From NCBI RefSeq assembly GCF_012847295.1, contig NZ_JABBDY010000002.1:248001-312000 (forward strand): a stretch of 64,000 nt of DNA, written 5' to 3'. A program made the position numbers and the translations under genes. The notes below the pieces were generated by a model. That model saw only the letters and a list, made by a program, of their open reading frames with translations, did no database searches and was not told the DNA's origin. Origin of the DNA: Microbacterium sp. MF43 (GTDB lineage Bacteria > Actinomycetota > Actinomycetes > Actinomycetales > Microbacteriaceae). Shown here piece by piece: positions 43,341 through 51,931 of the stretch. Position 1 is the first letter of the stretch; each line of letters opens with the position of its first letter.

Positions 43341-44242
43341 GGGTCGCGCTCCTCATCAACCCGGCCGCACGGGCGGGCGTGCACACGGGCGCCGCGACGC
43401 ACGCGGCGGAGCGCCTGCGATCGCATGGCGTCCAGACGGCGCTCATCAGCGGCGGGAGCGCCGCGGAGTCCGGCGAGCTCCTGCGCGCCGCGATCGCCGC
43501 GGGCGTCGATGCGGTGGCGGTGGCCGGGGGCGACGGCACCGTCCGCCTCGCCGTCCAGGAGGTCGCGGGCACGGGCATCCCCCTCGGCATCATCCCCGGT
43601 GGCACCGGCAACGACTTCGCGGCGACCCTCGGACTTCGGGAACTGGATGCCTCGGCAGCCGCCGACGCGATCGCGGCGGGGTTCACCCGGCGCGTCGACC
43701 TGGCGCGCGTGACCCGCGACGACGGATCCCGCGAATTCTTCACCACGGTGCTCGCGAGCGGCTTCGACTCCAAGGTCAACGACCGCGCCAACGCGATGAC
43801 GTGGCCGCGGGGAGGGTCGCGCTACAACATCGCGATCCTGCTCGAGTTCCTCACCCTCGCGGGAACGCCCTACGACGTCGAGTACGAGAAGGCCGACGGG
43901 TCGGTGGAACGGCGGAGCGGCGAGCTCGTGATGGCCACCGTCGGCAACGGCCGGACGTATGGCGGCGGCATCCCGATCTGCCCGGAGGCCGACCCGGCTG
44001 ACGGCCTGCTCGACCTCGTCCTCGTGACACCCGCAGGTCGAGCGCGCCTCCTGCGTCTCCTGCCGCGCGTCTACGCCGGCACGCACGGCACCGTGCCCGA
44101 GGTGTCGATGCATCGGATTCGCCGGGTACGACTGGTGGCTCCCGGCGTCACGGGTTACGCCGACGGCGACCCCATCGGCGCCCTGCCTCTGGAGATCGAC
44201 GTCGCGCCGGGCGCTCTGACGGTGTTCGCGCCGGCGGGCTGA
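43337..44242 (+). CDS. Diacylglycerol kinase-family lipid kinase
   Basis: 301 residues, GTG start inside the upstream stop. DAGK catalytic domain with VAGGDGTVRLAVQEV near residues 61-75 and IPGGTGNDFAATLG near 87-100, followed by the C-terminal beta-sandwich ending ITxYADGDPIG-like GVTGYADGDPIGALP. It probably phosphorylates diacylglycerol or a related lipid. Co-translation with the AGPS-like enzyme suggests a shared lipid pathway. Confidence 0.9.
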   Translation: MRVALLINPAARAGVHTGAATHAAERLRSHGVQTALISGGSAAESGELLRAAIAAGVDAVAVAGGDGTVRLAVQEVAGTGIPLGIIPGGTGNDFAATLGLRELDASAAADAIAAGFTRRVDLARVTRDDGSREFFTTVLASGFDSKVNDRANAMTWPRGGSRYNIAILLEFLTLAGTPYDVEYEKADGSVERRSGELVMATVGNGRTYGGGIPICPEADPADGLLDLVLVTPAGRARLLRLLPRVYAGTHGTVPEVSMHRIRRVRLVAPGVTGYADGDPIGALPLEIDVAPGALTVFAPAG

Positions 44243-44251
44243 CCCGTCGGG

Positions 44252-44494
44252 TCAGTGCGTCGCCTGCACGGCGCGCAGCTTGGCCAGGACCTGGTCGCGC
44301 AGCTCCTCGGGAGCGGTCTCCTTGCACGCGCGCGCGACCACCTCGGTGAGGGTCCGCGCGACGAGCGCCTCGTCACGGCAGCCGGCGCAGTTCTCGAGGT
44401 GCTCGGCGATGTCGGTGTGCTGCGTCTTGCACACCTCGTTGCGCAAGTACTCCTCGAGGTCGCGTCGCGCCTTCTCACAGCCGCAATCGGTCAT
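44252..44494 (-). CDS. rsrA: Zinc-containing anti-sigma factor of SigR
   Basis: 80 residues. ZAS motif H32-x3-C36-x2-C39 (HLENCAGC) plus N-terminal Cys4, Cys6 and Cys22, which in RsrA form the thiol-disulfide switch with zinc. Under disulfide stress it releases SigR. The ATG overlaps the sigR stop by 4 bp (ATGA), the usual sigma/anti-sigma coupling. Confidence 0.92.
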   Translation of the reverse strand: MTDCGCEKARRDLEEYLRNEVCKTQHTDIAEHLENCAGCRDEALVARTLTEVVARACKETAPEELRDQVLAKLRAVQATH

Positions 44495-45180
44495 TTCGTG
44501 CTCCTCGTGGCGGCAGTCTCGATGCCGCGTTCCTTCGCGTAGTCGGCCAGCAGTTCACGAAGCATTCGCCTGCCACGGTGCAGACGGCTCATGACCGTGC
44601 CGATGGGGGTCTTCATGATGTCGGCGATCTCCTGGTAGGCGAATCCCTCGACGTCGGCGAGGTACACCGCCAGCCGGAAGTCCTCGGGAATGGACTGCAG
44701 GGCGTCCTTCACCGCGGACGCCGGCATGTGGTCGATCGCCTCGGCCTCAGCCGACCGCGTACTCGTCGCTGTCGTCGACTCCGCACCACCGAGCTGCCAG
44801 TCCTCGAGGTCGTCGATCGTGCCCTGATAGGGCTCGCGCTGCTTCTTCCGGTACGTGTTGATGTACGTGTTCGTCAGGATGCGGTAGAGCCATGCCTTCA
44901 GGTTGGTGCCCTGCGTGAAGGTCTTCCACGACGCGAAGGCCTTCACGAAGGTCTCCTGCACGAGGTCGGCCGCGTCTGCGGGGTTGCGGGTCATGCGCAT
45001 CGCGGCGGCGTACAGCTGGTCCATGAAGGGCAGCGCCTGCTCTTCGAACTGCGTGCGCGCGTCTTGGACCTGGTCGATCGAGTCGCTCATCACGCGCCAG
45101 TCTACGGCGGGCGCCTCTGCTTCATCCGAGAGGTCGTCCAGCGCCGCTTCGTTGTCGATGCGGTCAAGGGTGGCGATCAT
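44491..45180 (-). CDS. sigR: ECF sigma factor SigR/SigH (disulfide-stress sigma)
   Basis: 229 residues from the ATG at 45180. Sigma region 2 spans about residues 50-115 ([20 protein letters not shown] and [20 protein letters not shown]), region 4 about 150-215 ([20 protein letters not shown], then [21 protein letters not shown]). The second in-frame ATG at 45090 ([18 protein letters not shown]) would give a 199-residue form; a TTG at 45201 is a less likely third start. Two isoforms of different stability are known for Streptomyces SigR. No clear SigR-type promoter was found just upstream. Confidence 0.92.
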   Translation of the reverse strand: MIATLDRIDNEAALDDLSDEAEAPAVDWRVMSDSIDQVQDARTQFEEQALPFMDQLYAAAMRMTRNPADAADLVQETFVKAFASWKTFTQGTNLKAWLYRILTNTYINTYRKKQREPYQGTIDDLEDWQLGGAESTTATSTRSAEAEAIDHMPASAVKDALQSIPEDFRLAVYLADVEGFAYQEIADIMKTPIGTVMSRLHRGRRMLRELLADYAKERGIETAATRSTK

Positions 45181-45230
45181 CCGGCTCCGCTTCCGTGTCA
45201 AGTCGCCCGGCCCGTGGGGGCGGGGTTCAG

Positions 45231-45236
45231 TAGGGT
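45231..45236 (+). promoter_or_regulatory. -10 hexamer of aroA
   Basis: TAGGGT, 8 nt before the ATG at 45245. Confidence 0.45.
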
Positions 45237-45244
45237 AGAACCCG

Positions 45245-46618
45245 ATGACAGGCAGCGGCTATTCCCTCAGCCCCGCGCCGGACGAGCGCGGCCCCTGGCG
45301 CGCGCCCGTCGCCGACGCTCCGTTGCACGCGACCGTGACCGTCCCGGGTTCCAAGTCGCTCACCAACCGCGAGCTCGTCCTCGCCGCCCTGGCAGATGGG
45401 CCGAGCCGCCTCATCTCGCCCCTGCACTCCGACGACTCCGCCCGCATGGTCGATGCGCTGCGCACCCTCGGGGTCAAGATCGAGTTCGAGCCGGGGGCCG
45501 GAAGGTTCGGCGACGACATCGTCGTCACGCCGGTGTGGCCCCTTCGCGGCGACACCGAGGTCGACTGCGGTCAGGCCGGAACGGTCATGCGCTTCATCGC
45601 CGCCCTCGCAGGCTTCGCGCGCGGCGACGTCACCCTCACGGCGCACGAGAGCGCGCTGCACCGCCCGATGGGTGCCATGATCACGGCGCTGCGCGACGTC
45701 GGCGTCGACATCGACGACGGCGGCCACTGGTCGCTCCCCTTCATCGTGCGAGGCCACGGTCATGCCCGCGGTGGCGAAGTCACGATCGACGCGAGCGCCT
45801 CGAGCCAGTTCGTCTCCGGACTCCTCTTGGCGGCACCGCGCCTCGACGTCGGCCTGCATCTCCACCATGCCGGCGAGCGTCTGCCGAGCATCCCGCACAT
45901 CGACATGACGATCGAGGCCCTCGCACACCGCGGCGTCCACGTGGAGAGGCCCGGGACGGGCGAGTGGATCGTGCCGGCGGGTCCCCTGCGCGGCAAAGAC
46001 GTCGCGATCGAGCCCGACCTCTCCAACGCCGCCCCGTTCCTCGCCGCGGCGATGGTCGCCGGCGGCTCCGTCTCGGTCACCGGGTGGCCGGCTCACTCCA
46101 CTCAGCCGGGCGCCATGCTCACCGACATCCTCGCGCTGATGGGCGCCAAGGTGCAGCGACGCGGTGGGGCGCTGACCGTCACCGCAGGTCCTGGCATCCA
46201 GGGCGTCGATCTCGACCTCTCCGCTGCCGGTGAGCTCACCCCCACGATCTTCGCCCTGGCGGCGTTCGCCGACTCGCCGTCGACACTCCACGGCATCGGG
46301 CACATCCGCGGGCACGAGACCGATCGCATCGCGGCCCTCGTCGGCGAACTGCGCGCGCTCGGCGGCGAAGCCGACGAGCTCCCCGACGGCATCCGCATCG
46401 TGCCCCGCCCGCTTCACGGTGGCACATGGCACGCCCACCACGATCACCGCATGGCAACGACCGGCGCGCTGATCGGCCTCGCGGTTCCGGGGGTCGAGGT
46501 GGACGACATCGGCACCACAGCCAAGACCATGCCGCAGTTCCCCGAGCTCTGGCAGGCGATGCTCGAAGACGGCGAGAACCCCGCCGCCCGGCCCGCGGAG
46601 ACGATGCGGGCATCGTGA
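45245..46618 (+). CDS. aroA: 3-phosphoshikimate 1-carboxyvinyltransferase (EPSP synthase)
   Basis: 457 residues. Family landmarks: [17 protein letters not shown] near residue 37, [16 protein letters not shown] near 112, and [17 protein letters not shown] near 398. It makes 5-enolpyruvylshikimate 3-phosphate in the shikimate pathway. Stop overlaps the rsgA start (GTGA). Divergent from sigR. Confidence 0.96.
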   Translation: MTGSGYSLSPAPDERGPWRAPVADAPLHATVTVPGSKSLTNRELVLAALADGPSRLISPLHSDDSARMVDALRTLGVKIEFEPGAGRFGDDIVVTPVWPLRGDTEVDCGQAGTVMRFIAALAGFARGDVTLTAHESALHRPMGAMITALRDVGVDIDDGGHWSLPFIVRGHGHARGGEVTIDASASSQFVSGLLLAAPRLDVGLHLHHAGERLPSIPHIDMTIEALAHRGVHVERPGTGEWIVPAGPLRGKDVAIEPDLSNAAPFLAAAMVAGGSVSVTGWPAHSTQPGAMLTDILALMGAKVQRRGGALTVTAGPGIQGVDLDLSAAGELTPTIFALAAFADSPSTLHGIGHIRGHETDRIAALVGELRALGGEADELPDGIRIVPRPLHGGTWHAHHDHRMATTGALIGLAVPGVEVDDIGTTAKTMPQFPELWQAMLEDGENPAARPAETMRAS

Positions 46619-47688
46619 GCTGGCTCGACGATCTCGACGAGGACGACGAACCCGAGTTCGACGAGGCCGACGTTCGCGTCCGTCCCAACCCGAAGGCGAA
46701 TCGGCCCCGCACGAAGCGGCGCCCGGCGCACTCCGACGCCCGAATCGCCCGCGTTCTCGGCGTGGACCGGGGTCGATACACCGTCCTCGTCGACGAAGAC
46801 GGTGCCGACGAGCGCACGATCCTCGCCGTCCGCGCCCGCGAGCTGCGCAAGACCCCGATCGTCACGGGCGACCGCGCTCGCGTCGTCGGCGACACGACCG
46901 GCACGGATGGCACCCTGTCGCGGATCGTGGGCATCGAGGAGCGCACCTCGCTGCTGCGCCGCAGCGCAGATGACACCGATCAGGTGGAGCGCGTCATCGT
47001 GGCGAACGCCGACCAGATGCTCGTCGTCGTCGCCGCTGCCGACCCCGAGCCGCGTGCGCGGTTGGTGGACCGATACCTCGTGGCGGCGCTGGATGCGGGC
47101 ATCCGTCCCCTGCTGGTCGTGACGAAGACCGACCTCGCCGACCCTGCGGAGTTCCTCTCGCACTTCGACGGACTCGACCTCGACGTGTTCACCAGCGGAC
47201 GCGAGGAGATGCCGCTCGAGCGCATCGGAGCCGCGCTCGTCGGCCACTCGACCGTCTTCGTCGGTCACTCCGGCGTCGGCAAGTCCACCCTCGTCAATGC
47301 GCTCGTGCCCGAGGCGAAGCGCGCGACGGGGCACGTCAACGTCGTGACCGGGCGCGGCAGGCACACGTCGAGCTCGACCGTCTCGCTGCGCTATGCGGGA
47401 GCGGAGGGCAACGGGTGGGTCATCGACACCCCCGGAGTGCGGTCGTTCGGCCTGGGACACGTCGACCCGGCCAATATCCTGCGGGCCTTCACCGACCTCG
47501 ATGAGCTCGCGCAGAACTGCCCGCGCGGCTGCACGCACCTGCCCGACGCCCCGGACTGCGCGATCGCGGAAGCGGTCGGCGAGGGCCGGCTCGGACCCGG
47601 CGGTGCGGCACGACTCGACTCGCTGCAGCGCCTCCTCGAGACGTTCGCGAAGCGTGATCCGAGTGCGGGCTCCCGAGAGGGCGCCTAG
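46615..47688 (+). CDS. rsgA: Ribosome small-subunit-dependent GTPase A
   Basis: 357 residues, GTG start overlapping the aroA stop. Circularly permuted GTPase: G4 VVTKTDLAD (about 165) precedes G1 GHSGVGKST (about 220) and G3 DTPGV (about 270). An OB domain lies before it and a zinc knuckle after it (NCPRGCTHLPDAPDC). It helps late 30S subunit maturation. The acidic N-terminal tail ([19 protein letters not shown]) is typical of actinobacterial versions. The stop codon is part of the bcp promoter. Confidence 0.94.
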   Translation: MSWLDDLDEDDEPEFDEADVRVRPNPKANRPRTKRRPAHSDARIARVLGVDRGRYTVLVDEDGADERTILAVRARELRKTPIVTGDRARVVGDTTGTDGTLSRIVGIEERTSLLRRSADDTDQVERVIVANADQMLVVVAAADPEPRARLVDRYLVAALDAGIRPLLVVTKTDLADPAEFLSHFDGLDLDVFTSGREEMPLERIGAALVGHSTVFVGHSGVGKSTLVNALVPEAKRATGHVNVVTGRGRHTSSSTVSLRYAGAEGNGWVIDTPGVRSFGLGHVDPANILRAFTDLDELAQNCPRGCTHLPDAPDCAIAEAVGEGRLGPGGAARLDSLQRLLETFAKRDPSAGSREGA

Positions 47689-47691
47689 GCT
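47686..47691 (+). promoter_or_regulatory. -10 hexamer overlapping the rsgA stop codon
   Basis: TAGGCT; its TAG (47686-47688) is the rsgA stop. GAGGGA follows and then GTG of bcp at 47698. The GAGGGA could also act as a ribosome-binding site in a read-through transcript. Confidence 0.55.
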
Positions 47692-47697
47692 GAGGGA

Positions 47698-48171
47698 GTG
47701 ACCACGCGCCTCGAACCCGGAAGCCCCGCCCCCGATTTCACGCTCGTCGACCAGGACGAGCGGACCGTCTCCCTGGCCTCTCTACGCGGCGGCAGGGTCA
47801 TCCTCTTCTTCTATCCCGAGGCGATGACGCCGGGCTGCACGACCGAGGCGTGCGACTTCCGCGACAGCCTCGCGCCGCTTCAGGCGGCCGGTTACATGGT
47901 GCTCGGCATCTCGCGGGACGAGCCCGAGAAGCTGCGCCGATTCCGCGAGCGGGACGCCCTGACCTATGACCTGCTGAGCGATCCCGATCACGCCGTCCAT
48001 GACGCGTACGGTGCGTGGGGCGAGAAGATGAACTACGGGAAGACGGTGATGGGTGTCATCCGCTCCACATTCGTCATCGACCCCGAAGGACGCATCGAGC
48101 ACGCGCTGTACAACGTGAAGGCGACCGGCCACGTCGCCCGCGTGCGCGCGCTCGTGGGCCTCGCCGCGTAG
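47698..48171 (+). CDS. bcp: Thioredoxin-dependent peroxiredoxin (Bcp/PrxQ)
   Basis: 157 residues, GTG start. Thioredoxin fold with the peroxidatic Cys in MTPGCTTEACDFRD near residues 43-56; the second Cys 5 positions later is the resolving residue of the alpha2-type PrxQ. It reduces hydroperoxides with thioredoxin in the cytoplasm. Close to the sigR/rsrA locus, consistent with thiol-oxidative stress defence. Confidence 0.93.
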   Translation: MTTRLEPGSPAPDFTLVDQDERTVSLASLRGGRVILFFYPEAMTPGCTTEACDFRDSLAPLQAAGYMVLGISRDEPEKLRRFRERDALTYDLLSDPDHAVHDAYGAWGEKMNYGKTVMGVIRSTFVIDPEGRIEHALYNVKATGHVARVRALVGLAA

Positions 48172-48194
48172 CCCTCAGCGGCTCGGAGAGGGGA

Positions 48195-48590
48195 TCAGGC
48201 GGATGCCTCGTCCCGCGAGTCGCGTCCGGCTTCGCGCACCGCGAGCACGAGCAGCACCAGGACGACGATCGCGGGCACCGCGAGGATGAGCGCGAGGGAA
48301 GGGGCGGCGTAGGATCCGGTCGCCGCGCCGAGCGCCACCGCGAGGATCAGCAGCTGTGCCACGATCGCCCCGGAGCGACCCCACGACCGGCCGCGCCAGA
48401 TCGCGACCGCGAAGGCGATCACCGCCGCCGCGCCCACCGCCGTCAGCACGATCAACGCGATCGCGCTGTCGATCGAGGCCGTGTCGCCTCCGACGACAGC
48501 GAGGACCTGCCACACCGCCAGTGCGACGAGACCGGCGCCCTCGACGCCCACGAGCGCCGACGCGACGCGGCCGACGGGGTTACTGCGCAT
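48195..48590 (-). CDS. Small four-helix membrane protein, unknown function
   Basis: 131 residues with four predicted transmembrane segments at about 12-30, 42-64, 74-92 and 96-117, and a charged C-terminus (REAGRDSRDEASA). No conserved polar motif was recognised. Convergent with bcp and divergent from the whiB gene. I do not recognise a family. Confidence 0.75.
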   Translation of the reverse strand: MRSNPVGRVASALVGVEGAGLVALAVWQVLAVVGGDTASIDSAIALIVLTAVGAAAVIAFAVAIWRGRSWGRSGAIVAQLLILAVALGAATGSYAAPSLALILAVPAIVVLVLLVLAVREAGRDSRDEASA

Positions 48591-48841
48591 GCCTGGTCAT
48601 CTTTCCGGTCGGAGGGGGTCGGATTGTGCGAACCCTCTATGTCACAAAGGGAATACTCAGCAACTTGCACAGAAACCTGCGCCGCATCCCTTGATCTAGG
48701 TAAACCGCTATGGGACGATTGGTAAAGCCGTGTGCTCCCACAGCGACGTGGGGCGAGCATCGCTCGCACATCCCACAGGGTACCGGACCCGAATCCGCGT
48801 GCCCTTCGTCAACATCACCCCCGCTATCAAGGAGCACCCCC
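48591..48841 (+). promoter_or_regulatory. Upstream region of the whiB gene
   Basis: 251 bp without a gene, with a clearly AT-richer part at about 48630-48720, unusual in this window, where promoters for both flanking genes must lie. Short inverted repeats CCCAC-N6-GTGGG (48748-48763) and GCGAGC-N3-GCTCGC lie downstream. AAGGAG at about 48830 is the whiB ribosome-binding site. No single -35/-10 pair is convincing. Confidence 0.5.
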
Positions 48842-49090
48842 ATGGACTGGCGCGACAAGGCCGCCTGCCTGACCGTCGACCCCGAACTGTTCTTCCCCGT
48901 GGGGAACACCGGACCGGCCGTCGATCAGATCGAGAAGGCGAAGTCGGTCTGCGCCCGGTGCACCGTCACCGAGATCTGTCTGCAGTACGCCCTCGAGACC
49001 GGCCAGGACTCCGGCGTCTGGGGCGGCCTGTCCGAAGACGAGCGTCGCGCCCTGAAGCGCCGCGCCGCTCGCGCCCGCCGCGCATCCTGA
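48842..49090 (+). CDS. whiB1: WhiB-family iron-sulfur transcriptional regulator (WhiB1/WblE type)
   Basis: 82 residues from the ATG at 48842. Four cluster ligands C9, C37, C40 and C46 (AACL, CARC, EIC) and the GVWGG turn, followed by a basic C-terminal DNA-contacting helix rich in Arg (RRALKRRAARARR). Short size and position opposite a PdtaS-like kinase match the WhiB1/WblE branch, which is essential and NO-responsive in mycobacteria. Long, AT-richer upstream region. Confidence 0.93.
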   Translation: MDWRDKAACLTVDPELFFPVGNTGPAVDQIEKAKSVCARCTVTEICLQYALETGQDSGVWGGLSEDERRALKRRAARARRAS

Positions 49091-49141
49091 GGCGACCCGG
49101 GTCGATGCCGCGCAGCGGCGTTGACGCGACTGTCCTCTCCC

Positions 49142-50629
49142 CTATCCCTTCGTGCGCTCGATGTAGCGCAGCGGGATCTCGATGGTCACCTCGGTGCCAC
49201 TGCCCATGATGGTGTGCCAGTCGATCGTGCCGCCGAGTTCGCCCTGAATAAGCGTGCGGACGATCTGGGTGCCGAGGCCGCGTCCGACCTGACCCTCCGG
49301 CAGACCTGAGCCGGTGTCGCGGACCCGCACGGCGAGTTGCTCATCGGTGCGCTCGGCGATGATCTCGACGTCCCCCTCCTGGCCCGCGAGCCCGTGCTCG
49401 ACGGCGTTGGTGACCAGTTCGGTGAGCGCGAGGGCGAGGGGGGTGGCGTACTCGCTGGGGAGGGTCCCGAATCGTCCGGTCGAGTGGGTCTTGGCGCGGG
49501 TGTTCGGAGCGGCCGCGACTTCGGCGACGAGTTTGAGCACGCGCGCGAACACCTCGTCGAAGTCGACGTTCTGGGCCAGACCTTCCGACAGCGTGTCGTG
49601 CACCACGGCGATAGCCGAGACGCGGCGCATCGCCTGGGTCAGCGCCTCGCGGGCTTCCTCGGTGTGGGATCGCCGTGCCTGGATGCGCAGAAGCGACGCG
49701 ACCGTCTGCAGGTTGTTCTTGACGCGATGGTGGATCTCGCGGATCGTCGCGTCCTTGGTGATGAGCTCCTGCTCCTGGTGACGGATCTCGGTCACGTCGC
49801 GGCAGAGGACGATGGCGCCGATGCGCTTCCCGTGGTCCCGCAGGGGGATCGTGCGCAGCGACACCGTCACGCCGCGCGCCTCGATGTCAGCGCGCCACGG
49901 CGCGCGCCCGGTGACGACGACCGGCAGGGACTCGTCGAACTGGCGCTTGGTCGGGAGGATCTGCGTCACCACCTCGACGAGCGACTCCCCCTCCAGTTCG
50001 TCGTCGAAACCGAGCCGGTTGAAGGCCGACAGCGCGTTCGGGCTCGCGAATGTCGTGATGCCGTCCACATCGAGCCGCACGAGGCCGTCGGATGCGCGGG
50101 GAGCCCCGCGTCTGGGCGAGGTGGGCGCCGACATGTCGGGGAAGTCACCGGTCGCGACCATTCCGAAGAGCTCGTCGGCGCAGTCGTTGAACGTGATCTG
50201 CTGGCGTGAGGGGGTGCGCGCCTCGCCGAGGTTCGTGTGCCGGGTCAGCACTGCGATCGTCTGCGCCGGCTCGCCGGAGCGCGAGCGGACGACCGGTACC
50301 GCGCGCACGCGCGTGGGCGTCTCCTCGAACCAGTCCGGCGACGCCGAGTCCACGATCGTGCCGGCCTGGAAGGCGTCGCGGACCTGGGTTCGCCACTGGG
50401 GGCGGACGCGGTCGCCGACGATGTCGCGGTAGAAGAGCGTGGCAGCCCCGCTCGGGCGCGTGTGCGCGACGGCGACGAAGGAATCGTCGGACGTCGGCAC
50501 CCACAGCACGATGTCGGCGAAAGCCAGGTCGGCGAGGAGCTGGCCGTCGCCCGCGAGGCGGTGGAGCCACTCCACGTCGTCTGCGCTCGAACGGCCCTGG
50601 GCGTACACGAGATCGCTGAGGGTCGACAC
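49142..50629 (-). CDS. pdtaS: Sensor histidine kinase, PdtaS-like
   Basis: 495 residues, GTG start, no transmembrane segment, so cytoplasmic. An N-terminal GAF-type region (about 1-150), a PAS domain (about 175-290), and a HisKA_2/HWE-type phosphoacceptor EIHHRVKNNLQTVASLLRIQ near 295, then HATPase with ELVTNAVEHGL and RDTGSGLPEGQVGRGLGTQI. Its usual partner is the PdtaR ANTAR-type response regulator, which is not in this window. Promoter TAGGCT contains the stop of the upstream gene. Confidence 0.9.
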   Translation of the reverse strand: MSTLSDLVYAQGRSSADDVEWLHRLAGDGQLLADLAFADIVLWVPTSDDSFVAVAHTRPSGAATLFYRDIVGDRVRPQWRTQVRDAFQAGTIVDSASPDWFEETPTRVRAVPVVRSRSGEPAQTIAVLTRHTNLGEARTPSRQQITFNDCADELFGMVATGDFPDMSAPTSPRRGAPRASDGLVRLDVDGITTFASPNALSAFNRLGFDDELEGESLVEVVTQILPTKRQFDESLPVVVTGRAPWRADIEARGVTVSLRTIPLRDHGKRIGAIVLCRDVTEIRHQEQELITKDATIREIHHRVKNNLQTVASLLRIQARRSHTEEAREALTQAMRRVSAIAVVHDTLSEGLAQNVDFDEVFARVLKLVAEVAAAPNTRAKTHSTGRFGTLPSEYATPLALALTELVTNAVEHGLAGQEGDVEIIAERTDEQLAVRVRDTGSGLPEGQVGRGLGTQIVRTLIQGELGGTIDWHTIMGSGTEVTIEIPLRYIERTKG

Positions 50630-50635
50630 GCTTTC

Positions 50636-50641
50636 AGCCTA
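50636..50641 (-). promoter_or_regulatory. -10 hexamer overlapping the upstream gene's stop codon
   Basis: TAGGCT on the - strand; its TAG (50641-50639) is the stop of the CpaE-like gene. GAAAGC and GTG (50629) follow. Confidence 0.6.
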
Positions 50642-51931
50642 GACGGAGGCCGAGACCGCCTCCGTGCGCGCGGCATGGCGCGACCGCCGTCGTGGGAGAT
50701 CGGCGATCGGTGCACCGACGACCGCCTCGCCGACGAACCTCCGCAGTGCAGACGTCAGCGGAGACCTCGGCGCCACGGCGGCGATGGGCTGCGCCGCGAG
50801 GAGCGCGGCATCGACGGAGCGGGGGTCCTGCGGGAGGAACCACACGTCGCCGATACCGCCGAAGCGGTCGAGCGTGCGCCGCACCTGTCCGCGCGCATCG
50901 ATACCGAGGGCGCCGGGTCGGAGCCGGTTGGCCAGCACGGCTATCGGCGTCGCGCCGATCGTCGCCCTCAGCTCGGAGTGCGCGCGCAGGAAGCGCGCGA
51001 CGCCGACCGGGTCGGCGCCCGCGACCGCGACGACCAGATCGGCGGAGCGCAGTGCGCCGATCGTCGCGCCGTTGCGCCGAGGCGCGTCGAGGTCGCTCAT
51101 GATCTCCTCGTCGCGTTCGAGCGAGGAGGCCACGTCCACCACGACGTAGTCCGCCCATTCCCGGCATGCCGCGAGCGCCCGGTGCACGCGCGTCTCGCTG
51201 AGCTCCGGCCATCGGGACGGACGATTCAGCCCGGTGAGCACGTCGACCCCTGTGTGGCCGAGCGGAACGCTCACGCGGGCCAGCTCTCGCGCATCGAGCC
51301 CGCCGAGCTCGGCCTGGCGGCACGCGGCCGCGAAGCCCGGTCCCTCATCGGGGAGCCCTAGTGCGAGTGCGATGGACGGCGCGTGCGAGTCGGCGTCGAC
51401 CAAGCCCACGTGGCGCCCGCCCCGCGCGAGCTCCACCGCGAGCTCGATAGCCACCGTGGACCGTCCGGGGGCCCCGGCCGGTCCCCACACGGCGATGATC
51501 CGGGGATCCCGTCTTCCCGGGGAGTCAGCTCCCCTCCGTGGCGCGTGCGGGGGATCCGGCCGTAACGGTGCGGCGGCCAGGACGTCCGACAGCTGCCACG
51601 CGTCGACCTCGCCCACCAGGGGCTGTGCGAGGCCGAACGCGGCGGCGAGCCGCACCTCGGCGTCGCCCGAGCACACCGGAACGATGCGTGTTGCTGCGCG
51701 ATCGCACAGTGCGACGACACCGGCAGTCAGGGTGTCGCGGCGAATGTCGAGGACGGCGGCGTCGGCGTCGGCGACGGCGCGCAGCACGGTCTCCGATTCG
51801 GGCAGCGGGAGCACGTCCGACGCCGCGGCGACGAGCGCACCGGCAGCGAACGCACCGACGACGTCGTGCCCCTCTCGGCGCAGGCCTTCGACGAGCTCGG
51901 ATGCCTCGTCGACCGCGACGAGGATTCTCAC
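50639..51931 (-). CDS. CpaE/MinD-like P-loop protein with degenerate Walker A
   Basis: 430 residues. Residues 1-110 resemble a receiver-like pseudodomain, and about 140-410 form a ParA/MinD-like ATPase with GPAGAPGRSTVAIELAVELA, VDADSHAPSIALALGL, and DYVVVDVASS. The Walker A position that should be GKS/T is GRST and the first signature Lys of the deviant ParA motif is also absent, so ATP hydrolysis may be altered or lost. The start overlaps the stop of the SAF-domain gene by 4 bp (ATGA). The pair resembles CpaE and CpaB of pilus loci, but no other pilus genes are present. Confidence 0.75.
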   Translation of the reverse strand: MRILVAVDEASELVEGLRREGHDVVGAFAAGALVAAASDVLPLPESETVLRAVADADAAVLDIRRDTLTAGVVALCDRAATRIVPVCSGDAEVRLAAAFGLAQPLVGEVDAWQLSDVLAAAPLRPDPPHAPRRGADSPGRRDPRIIAVWGPAGAPGRSTVAIELAVELARGGRHVGLVDADSHAPSIALALGLPDEGPGFAAACRQAELGGLDARELARVSVPLGHTGVDVLTGLNRPSRWPELSETRVHRALAACREWADYVVVDVASSLERDEEIMSDLDAPRRNGATIGALRSADLVVAVAGADPVGVARFLRAHSELRATIGATPIAVLANRLRPGALGIDARGQVRRTLDRFGGIGDVWFLPQDPRSVDAALLAAQPIAAVAPRSPLTSALRRFVGEAVVGAPIADLPRRRSRHAARTEAVSASV

